Origin: Hyphomicrobium sp. 12-62-95 | Lineage (GTDB): Bacteria > Pseudomonadota > Alphaproteobacteria > Rhizobiales > Hyphomicrobiaceae | Length of the DNA: 64,000 nucleotides | Direction: 5' to 3' | NCBI GenBank assembly: GCA_002279935.1 | Contig: NCCZ01000002.1 | Location: 1 to 64,000 of the forward strand | Shown: one piece after another, positions 1 through 7,641 of the stretch | Numbering within the stretch: position 1 is the stretch's first letter | Layout of the letters: each line of letters starts with the position of its first letter | Made by a program: the position numbers and the translations under genes | Notes under the pieces: generated by a model | What the model was told of the DNA's origin: nothing | What the model saw: only the letters and a program-made list of their open reading frames with translations | The model's database searches: none

Positions 1-111
1 ATTGGTCCGCTTCGAGAAGCGCGCGCTTTGGCGGGAGAAGAGCATAGTCAGGTTACCGCAAACCTCATCAAGGAAGCCCAGGCGAAAATCCGGAATGGGG
101 AAGCGCTCTAA
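1..111 (+). CDS. C-terminal end of an unidentified gene (cut by window edge)
   Basis: Frame 1 is open from the first base to a TAA at 109-111, giving 36 residues that look like an amphipathic, charged C-terminus (ending KIRNGEAL). It would run rightward, convergent with the leftward tail gene that ends at 302. The short length and only moderate third-position GC make this weak. Positions 112-301 hold no gene I can support. Confidence 0.3.
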   Translation: MGPLREARALAGEEHSQVTANLIKEAQAKIRNGEAL

Positions 112-301
112 CGGATAATGGTCGATGCGGCGCCGCCTCCGATGCGTCGGGCGTAGTTCGGCCTTCCCAACACCCCGACCTCAAACAAATCAGCGACTTA
201 GGTCGCGCCAAATCAAAACAAAACGGAAAAACGAAACTCAAAAAAACACGCAAATATTGGGCGGCGGCGCGCGCGCACCTTCAGGTTGCAAAATGGGGCT
301 C

Positions 302-862
302 CTATGGGGTCCCCCGTCGTCCAATGGCGACGCCTGACAACATCAACGCAACCAAGCGTTGTGCTTCCTGAGCGATCTTCGGTGGCTGCGCGGACCACGC
401 CTCGAACGCTTCATCACGCAACATCTCAACAGGAATGGATGGTCCCCACAGCTGTTCGATCGGCAGACGCTTGGCGCTTGTGCGCTTGTAGACGTTGTTG
501 CCGTAGCGGCGCACGACGAACGCCGATGGATACGTTTGTGCTTTGCCCCACACCTTCGCGCGCACGCCGTACGAGAACTCCTTGGCGCCAAACCGCGACA
601 GCGGCAGGTGACGCCCCGAACCCGTGGTTCGTGTTTCGAGAGACGAGCGCGTCGCCTGCGTGAACCTGACAGCCGCATGCACGTCGCTGCGTGGAATCGT
701 CGACTGCTTGACGAGCGCCCGTCGGTGCGCAGTCAGTGCCTTGCGGCCTTCCTTGTTCAGCGCCATCGTAAACGCACGACGCGCTTCGCCGTCACCGAGA
801 CGACGACATGCGGCTTCGAACTGCGCACGCACCGTATCGGCTTCCGCAAGAACGAGGCGCAT
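302..862 (-). CDS. Phage minor tail protein, GPZ-like
   Basis: This 186-residue protein resembles the prophage minor tail protein Z (GPZ) family, which acts in tail assembly of temperate phages. The visible basis is the N-terminal helical stretch with many Ala and Arg, a central conserved-looking HLPLSRFGAKEF segment, and the C-terminal GPSIPVEMLRDEAF segment that precedes a final helix. I chose ATG at 862 because GGAG lies just upstream and the in-frame extension to 1012 would read through a terminator hairpin. It is the only structural phage gene in the window. It is separated from the early operon by that terminator, so it may belong to a late transcript. Confidence 0.65.
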   Translation of the reverse strand: MRLVLAEADTVRAQFEAACRRLGDGEARRAFTMALNKEGRKALTAHRRALVKQSTIPRSDVHAAVRFTQATRSSLETRTTGSGRHLPLSRFGAKEFSYGVRAKVWGKAQTYPSAFVVRRYGNNVYKRTSAKRLPIEQLWGPSIPVEMLRDEAFEAWSAQPPKIAQEAQRLVALMLSGVAIGRRGTP

Positions 863-872
863 CGCTGACTCC

Positions 873-911
873 GAAAAAGAAAAAGCGCCCGAAGGGTTGG
901 CCTGCGGGCGC
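873..911 (-). terminator. Rho-independent terminator of the phage early operon
   Basis: The inverted repeat GCGCCCG (885-891) / CGGGCGC (905-911) encloses a 13-base loop and is followed, reading leftward, by a T-rich run with one C (873-884). It lies between the last early gene (ending 1023) and the tail gene start at 862, so tail-gene expression needs read-through or a promoter inside this short gap. Confidence 0.75.
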
Positions 912-1022
912 AATTCTGAGATTTCAATAACGCAATTTTTACGCGACGCGGAGTCTGCGGTCAATCCACTTTCGGCGGACAAACGCAACAGAGTTTGCAC
1001 ACTCGCAGTCACTCACGGTCAC

Positions 1023-1586
1023 TCAGCGGATCAGACCCAGAACGCGGCCCAGCGCATTCAACGCGACACGCAAATTGCCGATGTCTTCGTCTGGCCAGTC
1101 GCGGGCATCCTCATCGACACACACGATCTGGTAGACGAGCAGCGCCGGTCGACGGCCTTCACACAAGCGATGATCGCGGTCACACGCATCGAGCGCGTCA
1201 GCCGCCTCATCGAACCGTTCTCGCAGGCGACGAAGGTCGTCATCGCTGTGGGACGCACCTGAGCCACCGAAGATGCCTTCGTTGATCAGCAGCCCGGCGA
1301 CCGACCGTGGGCTAGGCGTCGGCAAACCCATCGTCCGATGATGGCTCTGGTAGAGTTCGCCAAACGTCAGCCCGGCTTGATACTGCTCATCGCTGATGCG
1401 GCCCTGGTAGTTGAGCCGGCCCAGCGCTGTGCCGAGACGTGGATCCCGCGCTTCACGAATAGACACGGCGAAGTGCCGAGCGCGGGCTTTCAGCACCGTC
1501 GCCATCGCTTCGCGTTCGGTCTCCTCGTTGGCCAACCGGCCACAGGCCGTGCGCCGGCCGGGTTTGCGTTTGCGTCCGCGCATCAT
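1023..1586 (-). CDS. Phage early protein of unknown function (187 aa)
   Basis: I do not recognise a family. The N-terminal third is strongly basic (RGRKRKPGRR near the start), and the C-terminal half is rich in acidic and hydrophobic helices. A short segment with paired RISDEQYQAG and FGELYQSHHR sequences resembles small phage DNA-packaging or recombination accessory proteins, but that is only an impression. The ATG at 1586 overlaps the stop of the upstream gene by ATGA, which fixes the start and suggests translational coupling. It is the last gene before the operon terminator. Confidence 0.6.
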   Translation of the reverse strand: MMRGRKRKPGRRTACGRLANEETEREAMATVLKARARHFAVSIREARDPRLGTALGRLNYQGRISDEQYQAGLTFGELYQSHHRTMGLPTPSPRSVAGLLINEGIFGGSGASHSDDDLRRLRERFDEAADALDACDRDHRLCEGRRPALLVYQIVCVDEDARDWPDEDIGNLRVALNALGRVLGLIR

Positions 1587-1780
1587 GCCCCTCTGTCCGG
1601 CGTCGGCCGGCGTTTGCCATAAAGTTTTTCCCCGAGTTGCTTGAGCATTTCGCGCTCGGGCCAGGTGAGCCGCGTGTCGTCGAGTGCGACGGCCAGCAGG
1701 CCCTGTTCGAGCCAGCCGTCGCGTTTGACGTCTTCTGGGGAACGGCGGTTGCCGCCGAAACCGCGTGGGTGCCATTTCAT
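1583..1780 (-). CDS. Small phage early protein (65 aa)
   Basis: This is a short soluble protein beginning MKWHPRGFGGNRR with a helical middle (LTWPEREMLKQLGEKLYGK). I recognise no domain. Both ends overlap their neighbours by ATGA, so it is very probably translated. It sits between the DUF6378 gene and the 187-residue unknown in the early operon. Confidence 0.6.
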   Translation of the reverse strand: MKWHPRGFGGNRRSPEDVKRDGWLEQGLLAVALDDTRLTWPEREMLKQLGEKLYGKRRPTPDRGA

Positions 1781-2034
1781 CGCGACACCTCCGCCAGCAG
1801 GGCCGCATAGCCCGCAACATCGATAAGGCTGTCCTCATGGGCGGGGTTGCGGGCGAGACGGGCGAGTTTCAGATCAATCAGACACAGCACGACCTGCGCC
1901 GGGCTGACCGGCCGACCAAGCGTCACCGACCACCGTGCGGCGATGGCCTCCATGGCGATATCAGCCGGACCATACGCAGCGCGGCGTTCGGTGAGCACGC
2001 TTGCAGTTTTGCTGAGCAGCGACTCCGCAGTCAT
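1777..2034 (-). CDS. DUF6378 domain phage protein
   Basis: This 85-residue protein matches the DUF6378 pattern as I know it from tailed phages: an N-terminal helix ending in ERRAAYG, a middle segment ITALW-like (IAARWSVTLG), a helix LIDLKLARLAR and a C-terminal DVAGYAAL. The family is typically a small helical protein in phage early operons, and its activity is not established. It overlaps both neighbours by ATGA. Confidence 0.7.
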   Translation of the reverse strand: MTAESLLSKTASVLTERRAAYGPADIAMEAIAARWSVTLGRPVSPAQVVLCLIDLKLARLARNPAHEDSLIDVAGYAALLAEVSR

Positions 2035-2546
2035 CGCACACCTCCCGTGGTCTCAAGCGCCCACAGCAGGATGGCGATCGCGTCCGCCTCGTTGTCGTCC
2101 TTCGGCGAATAGCCGCGGTCGCGCACGGCCGTGATGACCGCCGTCTTGTCCGCGTTGCCCTTGCCGGCGATGAAGCGCTTGATCGTGCCGACCGGCACGC
2201 CCTGGTAGGCAACGGCACGTTCCTCGCACCAGCCAGTCAGCGTCGCCAGCAGGCCGCCATAGACGTGAGCGGCCGACGTGCCGGCATGCCGCCGAACTTC
2301 CTCGTAGTGGATCGCTTCGATACCGCCGCTGTCGAGACGGAGCTGTTCGAGCCAGTTGCGCAGGCGCAGGTAGCGCATGCCACCGCCGTCGTAGCGGTTC
2401 GGGTTGAGGTCAAGTGTGCCGCTGGTGATCGTCGAGCAGCCGATACGCAGCGCCCAACCGGTGGTGGTGCCGAGATCGAGCGCGACAACAGCGCCGGGAA
2501 TTGGGGTTGCATCACTCACGGGCACAGGCAGAGTCGGGACAGCCAT
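2031..2546 (-). CDS. RuvC-like Holliday junction resolvase of phage type
   Basis: This is a 171-residue RNase H-fold nuclease that would cut branched DNA during phage recombination or packaging. Strand 1 carries the first catalytic aspartate (VVALDLGTTTG, D24). A glutamate pair follows at 82-83 (YEEVRRH), and an acidic cluster lies at 150-155 (DDNEADAIAI) on the C-terminal helix, the usual layout for RuvC-like enzymes. Length fits the family. The start has GAGGAG about 10 bases upstream. Its stop overlaps the DUF6378 start by ATGA. It differs from the chromosomal RuvC by context and by the basic loop between E83 and the acidic cluster. Confidence 0.8.
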   Translation of the reverse strand: MAVPTLPVPVSDATPIPGAVVALDLGTTTGWALRIGCSTITSGTLDLNPNRYDGGGMRYLRLRNWLEQLRLDSGGIEAIHYEEVRRHAGTSAAHVYGGLLATLTGWCEERAVAYQGVPVGTIKRFIAGKGNADKTAVITAVRDRGYSPKDDNEADAIAILLWALETTGGVR

Positions 2547-2644
2547 GGACTGGGTCTCCTCGTTTGAGATCGGTTTGTGGTGGAGGGCGACGACGGCCTG
2601 GTGCTTGGCGGTGCTGGCCGTCGTCGCCGGATTGAACGGTGGGA

Positions 2645-3175
2645 TCAGAACGGCGGGTCCGGCGGCTTCGACCGCACGCTTGCCAGCGAAGCGCCTGGAA
2701 AGACCCGCTTCACGTCGAGCACATCCGAACCCAGCGCCTCGATCAGCACGCCGACTTCGGCGACCGTGAACACGCGGCCCTGATCGGCGACGTGGTGAGC
2801 CTCCTCCGGCGTGCGAACAAGCGACACGACCTCACCCGACGATGGCAGGACGCACTCCCAGACGTTAGGGCTCAGGGGCGCGTGGCCAGCTGCCGTGGCG
2901 GCCGCATCCAGAACCTGCCATGCTCGGCGCAGACCGCCGGCGTGAACGCGAACCGCTGCGAGGCGTCGCGCGATCAGGGCGGCATCGAACCGGTCGACCT
3001 GCGCATCGAAGCGCAGCCGCAGATCATCGTCGACGAGCCGACGCAAGCGACCTACGCCCCACTTGCGCTCCAGCGTGACGACGACTTCATCGAGACCGTC
3101 GACCAGCGACTGGATCTCGGCGCCGTCGAGCAGCTCGTCGAGGGCGTCGGTCACGGGCTGGACGACCGCGCTCAT
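2645..3175 (-). CDS. Phage early protein of unknown function (176 aa)
   Basis: No family is recognised. The N-terminal half is predicted helical with many charged residues (a DELLDG / DEVVVTLERKWG segment and RRLVDDDLRLRF), and the C-terminus is a short proline-rich tail. The start ATG overlaps the stop of the preceding 86-residue gene (ATGA). It lies between the primase-helicase and the resolvase, so a role in replication or recombination is a guess from position only. Confidence 0.55.
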   Translation of the reverse strand: MSAVVQPVTDALDELLDGAEIQSLVDGLDEVVVTLERKWGVGRLRRLVDDDLRLRFDAQVDRFDAALIARRLAAVRVHAGGLRRAWQVLDAAATAAGHAPLSPNVWECVLPSSGEVVSLVRTPEEAHHVADQGRVFTVAEVGVLIEALGSDVLDVKRVFPGASLASVRSKPPDPPF

Positions 3176-3432
3176 GGCGACACCCGAGCCGGTGGGGCCC
3201 AGGCGTCAGCCAATGGGCCAACCGGCTCCCCCCGGGGGAAGTGTGGGGGCGCGTGTTTCGCGCCACCACTTCCCCCCTTTAGGGGGGAGGTTTTTGGGAA
3301 ACAGGAAACACGTTGGATTTTCAATGACTTAGAAATCCATGTTTCCCTGTTTTTCAAAACGCAGGAAACACGTAACGATTTCAATGTGTTCCCCATGTTT
3401 CCCTGGCGAACCAAGATGTCAGCTGTCGTCAC
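3172..3432 (-). CDS. Small repeat-containing phage ORF (86 aa)
   Basis: The GTG start at 3432 overlaps the stop of the primase-helicase (GTGA), and the stop overlaps the next start (ATGA). Coupling at both ends argues that it is translated. The protein is basic and contains two similar segments (SLRVSC and KIQRVSC) encoded by a tandem DNA repeat; the C-terminal third is Pro/Gly-rich over a GC-rich hairpin. I see no domain. It may be a by-product of a DNA or RNA element that lies inside it. Confidence 0.45.
   Translation of the reverse strand: MTTADILVRQGNMGNTLKSLRVSCVLKNRETWISKSLKIQRVSCFPKTSPLKGGSGGAKHAPPHFPRGEPVGPLADAWAPPARVSP
3234..3277. repeat. Long GC-rich imperfect hairpin
   Basis: GGGGGAAGTG at 3234-3243 pairs with CACTTCCCCC, and GGCGCG pairs with CGCGCC around a TGTTT loop (3254-3258), with a small internal bulge. 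A second C6/G6 hairpin (about 3272-3287) follows immediately. Neither has a clear T-run on the minus strand, so these are not obvious operon terminators. Confidence 0.6.
3302..3405. repeat. Two tandem symmetric repeats (44-48 bp each)
   Basis: Two units (3302-3349 and 3362-3405) each begin CAGGAAACACGT and end CCATGTTTCCCTG, so each is a near-palindrome with GGAAACA / TGTTTCC arms around a variable AT-rich centre that shares TTCAATG. The units are 60 bp apart. They lie just downstream of the primase-helicase gene, a place where replication-initiator binding sites are common, but that role is inference. Confidence 0.7.
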
Positions 3433-5648
3433 TTCAGATCCTCCTCAAAGAGCACGGGTCGATTGGCCAAGTCCTGCATGTCCAGGCGCCGCGCGAAGCG
3501 TTTCAGGCGAACCGGCGAGAGGGTTTCGTCACACGAAAAACCGCGCGCTAAACCGCCAGTGACGATTTCAATTTTGGACCGGCAGGCGGCGAGAATGGCG
3601 TCGCGCATGGACCGCTTGGCGCGTTGATGACCCTGCTTGTCGAGCTGCCGGTAGCGGTGAAAGAGCGGCGTCTCTGACCAGGCCAATTGGATCGCAGCCG
3701 CGTTGAGCGTAATCTCTGGCTCGGTCGTCAGACCCAACAGACAGCCAATGATCGTCCGGTGCAGATCAACGGGCTCGTCGATCGACGAGTCGGGTTCGAC
3801 CGTTGTCATCTCGCACGGCTCAAGAACACCCACCTCGTCACCGTTGGCCAGTTCCACACCGACGCGCCGGAACCAGGTCGCTTCACCGTCGATGAGAGAC
3901 AAATTGGCCTTGGCATCATCCAGGCGAACGTAGAGGGGTCGTTCCTCATCGGGGATACCAAAGCGCTCGGCGTCCTTTTCGCTCATCGCGAACAGCGTCT
4001 GCACGACACGGGCGACACCAACGAGCGCACTCGCACCGCGGGCGGTATTCATGTTGCCGGCATGACCGTCACTCGTGCCCTGCGGCGGCTTGGCCGTATG
4101 GTGGACGAGAAGCACGGCACAGTTCGTGGCCCGGGCGATTTCACGATAGAGGGCGGCGACTTTCTTGATCTCGCCGTTGGCGTTCTCATCAACCTCGTGT
4201 GTCTCGACGAAGGGATCGACGATCAAACATCCGATGTTGTGGGCTTTGATCTCGGCGATGCAGGCATCCACGTCGGGATGCCGAATCACAGCGCCGGACC
4301 GGTCGGCGGTTGCAAACAACAGCGGCCGATCGGCCCCTGAATTGAGCGCCACGCGGTCACGCACCTCCGCAAACGGAATGGACCCGTGCAGCAGAACGGC
4401 GCCAAGACGGCGCTTCAGTTCGTCGGCGTCGTCTTCGACGTTGTAGACCCACGTCTTGACCTGCTCGTGCACGGTCTCCCCCGTGAGCGCACGGCCTGTC
4501 GCCAGGGCCACGGCGCGAGCCACCGAGAGGGTCGACTTGCCGACGCCGGGCGGGGCCACGAGAATGGTGACGTGGCCACGAAGCAACGACCGGCCGATCA
4601 ACCAACGCCGCTGCGGCAGCAGAGCGAGATTGAGCTGATCGAGAAATGTCGCAACCAACGGCGCCGTGACCGTCGGCTCGACCACCTCGTGCGTCGGATT
4701 GGGAACGGCCCATTTCTCACGTCCCGAGGCGATCATCCGTCCGACCTCGCGCCGGGTCTCTTCGATGGTGTAGCCGGGTAACGTCAGGGCATCGGAAGCG
4801 GTGAGAATTTCCGCATCGGACCATCCGCGCGCAATCCAGTGACCCGTGAGGCGTACGAGGTTCGTGTGCCAGTGATCGCCCCTGCGAATCCGCTGCAGGG
4901 CCGCCTCCACCGAGACGCGATCGGACCCGATGTTGAGGGCCGGGGCCGATGTGTCTTCCACGGCCTCTTGCGTCACCGGCGGAAACGCGCGCGCAATCTG
5001 GCCCAGCAGATAGACCTTCGGCCGTCCGTCGGAGAAATCGATAAAGTCGGTGCGTTCCAGCACACGACCAGGCTTTAGCGGCCACGCAATCGAGCCGCCC
5101 AGACGCAGGACGCGGCCGGGATTGATGACCGAGGTGTCGCCTTTCAACGCGTGCGCCAGGGCGAGATTCTGCCGGCGAGCAATGTCGGCGTCGCGGATCG
5201 GCTCCTCAAGCCGCCAGACCATTTGCGCGCGCACGTGTGGATGGCGGCCGGTGATGATGACGGCTGTCGGCGGGCAGCCGCGGTTCCGGTAATCAACAGC
5301 GGCCGTGGCCGTGACATCATCATCAATGTCGATGTAGAGCGCCGTTAGGGCAAAGAAATCGTCGTCACGGCACCGCGCGTCTGCCGTCGTCTCCGGCCGG
5401 CGCAGGGCTTGTCCGATGTAAACGTTCTGACCGGGCTTGCGGTTCTCAGCCAGCGCGCACGCGACCAGCTCATCAAGCTCATCGGTGCCAAATAACTTGG
5501 CATGCGTGAGCCGCCCGTCGCGGGCGTCGGTCCAGGCGAGTTCAACACGGCCGTGCTGCGCCCCGTCGAGCCAACCCTCGAACAGATGACCAACGTGGCG
5601 GCGCATCTGCGCAGGGTCCGGCTCGACCATGAGGCGCACGTTGTCCAC
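3429..5648 (-). CDS. Phage primase-helicase (RepB-like AEP primase fused to RepA-like ATPase)
   Basis: This 739-residue protein would prime and unwind phage DNA. The N-terminal part looks like an archaeo-eukaryotic-type primase: a DxD pair in LYIDIDDD (about 107-109), then TGRHPHVRAQMVW and RVLRLGGS. The C-terminal part is a RecA-fold RepA-like helicase with Walker A APPGVGKST (365-373), Walker B CLIVDPF (D478) and VLLVHHTAK (about 510-518). I prefer GTG at 5648, which has GAGGA seven bases upstream; ATG at 5630 is the alternative. The longer in-frame extension would overlap the upstream gene. It is the central replication gene of the element and is coupled by GTGA to the next ORF. Confidence 0.85.
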   Translation of the reverse strand: MDNVRLMVEPDPAQMRRHVGHLFEGWLDGAQHGRVELAWTDARDGRLTHAKLFGTDELDELVACALAENRKPGQNVYIGQALRRPETTADARCRDDDFFALTALYIDIDDDVTATAAVDYRNRGCPPTAVIITGRHPHVRAQMVWRLEEPIRDADIARRQNLALAHALKGDTSVINPGRVLRLGGSIAWPLKPGRVLERTDFIDFSDGRPKVYLLGQIARAFPPVTQEAVEDTSAPALNIGSDRVSVEAALQRIRRGDHWHTNLVRLTGHWIARGWSDAEILTASDALTLPGYTIEETRREVGRMIASGREKWAVPNPTHEVVEPTVTAPLVATFLDQLNLALLPQRRWLIGRSLLRGHVTILVAPPGVGKSTLSVARAVALATGRALTGETVHEQVKTWVYNVEDDADELKRRLGAVLLHGSIPFAEVRDRVALNSGADRPLLFATADRSGAVIRHPDVDACIAEIKAHNIGCLIVDPFVETHEVDENANGEIKKVAALYREIARATNCAVLLVHHTAKPPQGTSDGHAGNMNTARGASALVGVARVVQTLFAMSEKDAERFGIPDEERPLYVRLDDAKANLSLIDGEATWFRRVGVELANGDEVGVLEPCEMTTVEPDSSIDEPVDLHRTIIGCLLGLTTEPEITLNAAAIQLAWSETPLFHRYRQLDKQGHQRAKRSMRDAILAACRSKIEIVTGGLARGFSCDETLSPVRLKRFARRLDMQDLANRPVLFEEDLK

Positions 5649-5703
5649 GGCGGTGTCCTCGTTGTGGGCGGGGAACCGGAGGGCCGTAGCCCTCCGCGGG
5701 CTT

Positions 5704-6327
5704 TCAGAACAAAGCTTCGTCCACAGCGGCCTTGGGCGGTGGCGGCGGGACATGTTGCGCAGGCGTGCGCACCGTTTGCGCCGGGGCAGCCTGTCCCTGC
5801 CAAACTTCGCTCGGTTCAACGGGGCTGCGATCCGGCAGGTCCGCGGGGCGATCCACCCATTGCGCGATTTTGAAGATCGGCCGGTAGTTCGTGCCGTGCT
5901 TGTCGCGCATCGCTTGCGACCCGGTACAGGCGATCACGGGAAGCTGACCGCGGTGCGCAGACCGTTCGGCTTCAAACTCGCCGTAGAGCTCGCGAATGGC
6001 GTTGGCCACGTGGGTTGACGCGCTGGAGAATTCTGCAGCGCCGCCGAAGAACTTTGGGCTGTACGCCATCAAGACAAAGCCGCGTTTATACCCCTCGCCA
6101 GGTATCGGAGCCGGGCTCGAGAGGCTGGCATCGATCACACGCTCGGGTGCCTGGCCTTCGCGAAACAGCAGCCACCCTGTTGCGATGTTGTCGAAATCCG
6201 CCACGAATGTCGGCCGGCCCATCTCTTGATCGACGCCGTCTGCGCCGCGGACGAACCACTTGTCGGCCTTGGCATTGAACTTGAAATGCGGCTTGACGGT
6301 TCCGAGTCCGCCGATGTGAAGGGTCAT
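5704..6327 (-). CDS. Probable phage ssDNA-binding protein
   Basis: This 207-residue protein has a beta-rich core (KPHFKFNAKADKWFVRG, then RGFVLMAYSPKFFGGAAEF) and a segment GTNYRPIFKIAQWVDRP that resembles phage ssDNA-binding proteins of the gp2.5-like kind. It ends in a proline-rich linker and an acidic-hydrophobic tip (VDEALF), as single-strand binding proteins often do to recruit partners. It has a strong AAAGGAGA ribosome binding site and lies between the nuclease and primase-helicase genes. The family assignment is inference from pattern and position. Confidence 0.55.
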   Translation of the reverse strand: MTLHIGGLGTVKPHFKFNAKADKWFVRGADGVDQEMGRPTFVADFDNIATGWLLFREGQAPERVIDASLSSPAPIPGEGYKRGFVLMAYSPKFFGGAAEFSSASTHVANAIRELYGEFEAERSAHRGQLPVIACTGSQAMRDKHGTNYRPIFKIAQWVDRPADLPDRSPVEPSEVWQGQAAPAQTVRTPAQHVPPPPPKAAVDEALF

Positions 6328-6358
6328 GAGACGTCTCCTTTGTTGACGATGACTTCTG

Positions 6359-7135
6359 CTAGAATCCAAACACATCTGCGCCCCGCGCCCGCGTGCTGGG
6401 GTCGGACCAGACGAACTTCTCGAAATCCGGAACAACCAGACCGCAAAGCTCCTCCGCATCGCGCGAGAGGCGCAAGAAGCGCTCCAGGCGGATGGCGATC
6501 TGGGTGAGGGCCATGATCTGCCGATCGATCTGTTTGGCATCGAGTTCGTAGACGGCGATGGCGCGGGCATCTTTCTTGCCAAGAGCCGGCTTGAGGTACG
6601 CGAATCGCATCGCGAAATTGTCGTGGGCGCAGGCGTAGATGGCCCCTTGGCGTGCGTGCGACGGAGAAATAAACGACGGCAGGCGTTCGCTCGTCTTCAG
6701 GTCGACGATGAGCCGGTGTTGATTAAATCGCCAGTCGATGAAACCGATCACGGGGACGGGGACGTCCGGCAGCCGCAGCTCGACGCGCTCCTGGTAGCCA
6801 GTTGGGAGTCCGTACTCGCGCAGATGGGGTAAGCCGTTCGTAACATATCCAGGAATGGCGGCACGTTCGCTCTCGCGACGGTCGTGGGCGACGAGCGCCA
6901 TCTCGCGATCGTAGGCACCCAGCGCCTGGGCAATGCAGTCGTCGACCGATGCGTCGGGATTGATGAGACCGACATGGATGCCCTCTTCCACCGCACGGCC
7001 GCGGGCCATGAGCGCTGTCGGCGGACCGCGATGGCCGAGAAGTTTCTCGAGAAGCCAAAGCCCGCAGTCGTTGGCCCACAGGTTCAGGGACGACGCCGAA
7101 AGGTGGGTAATGTTGTGCTGCTCAAAACCGTTCAT
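6359..7135 (-). CDS. PD-(D/E)XK family nuclease (RecB/Cas4/exonuclease-like)
   Basis: This 258-residue nuclease probably resects phage DNA for recombination. It shows E50 in a helix (ARGRAVEEG), D134 in VIGFIDWRF, and the D145-x-K147 pair in LIVDLKTS, followed by a QxxxY-like helix (ARQGAIYACA). I see no iron-sulfur cysteine cluster of the Cas4 kind and no Cas genes nearby, so it is best read as a phage recombination nuclease paired with the adjacent ssDNA-binding protein. The start at 7135 has GGAG seven bases upstream; the longer ORF to 7339 overlaps the HTH gene. Confidence 0.8.
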   Translation of the reverse strand: MNGFEQHNITHLSASSLNLWANDCGLWLLEKLLGHRGPPTALMARGRAVEEGIHVGLINPDASVDDCIAQALGAYDREMALVAHDRRESERAAIPGYVTNGLPHLREYGLPTGYQERVELRLPDVPVPVIGFIDWRFNQHRLIVDLKTSERLPSFISPSHARQGAIYACAHDNFAMRFAYLKPALGKKDARAIAVYELDAKQIDRQIMALTQIAIRLERFLRLSRDAEELCGLVVPDFEKFVWSDPSTRARGADVFGF

Positions 7136-7160
7136 CGCCGGTCTCCGTTTGGGGTGAAAC

Positions 7161-7376
7161 TCACTTCTCGCGGCTTGCGAGCCACGCCTGCACGGCGGCG
7201 ATGCGGTAGAGGACAAGCCGTCCCTGGGTGACCCGTGGCGGGCCCACTCGCATCGCGTGCCAGCGCAGGAGCGTTCGGACGGAGACGCCGAGTTGCTCGG
7301 CCAATTGTTCAGGGGTCCAGAAGTCATCGCGGACCCCAACCGTTCGCTCTTCAGCTGTTTCGCGTTTTAGCAACAT
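7161..7376 (-). CDS. Excisionase/AlpA-like helix-turn-helix protein
   Basis: This 71-residue protein has the MerR-like helix-turn-helix of the excisionase family (WTPEQLAEQLGVSVRTLLRW, then RVGPPRVTQGRLVLYRIAAVQAWL). It is the first gene of the leftward early operon. It could act as excisionase with the integrase at 9367-10518 or as an early regulator. The start has GGAG four bases upstream, slightly close. Confidence 0.8.
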   Translation of the reverse strand: MLLKRETAEERTVGVRDDFWTPEQLAEQLGVSVRTLLRWHAMRVGPPRVTQGRLVLYRIAAVQAWLASREK

Positions 7377-7641
7377 GTTGCTCCACCCACTAAGCGTCTG
7401 TTCGAGACCATCCGACGATTACGCTAGGTGAAGCGCGCTATTCTGCCTAGGCAGAAACAGTCAAAAACACCGCGGGCAAAATTATTTATGTTTGATTACA
7501 ATGCTTTAAATAGATGCCCGGGCGGCACCAGCAAAAACACGGAGGTATTTTTTCCACAGGCACAGACGCGGCCATTTGCGCGAATCCGATTCTCTGGCAG
7601 AATATATTTGTGTTAAGCACTGGAACACACTGGGGGGCCGA
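7377..7641. promoter_or_regulatory. Divergent phage control region
   Basis: This gap separates the leftward early operon from the rightward ImmA/XRE cassette and must hold both promoters. It contains a perfect 16-bp palindrome (7441-7456) and an AT-rich stretch (about 7478-7515) with a TTGATT and a TTTAAATA that could be rightward promoter parts. I cannot place the promoters exactly. Confidence 0.5.
7441..7456. promoter_or_regulatory. Perfect 16-bp palindrome, candidate repressor operator
   Basis: TTCTGCCTAGGCAGAA is an uninterrupted palindrome in the divergent control region. The XRE protein encoded at 8399-8686 is the obvious candidate ligand. Only one full copy was seen by eye. Confidence 0.55.

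Noticed and set aside
6359..7135. Cas4
   Set aside because: The PD-(D/E)XK core fits Cas4-like nucleases, but the cysteine cluster and any Cas neighbour are missing; a phage recombination nuclease is simpler.
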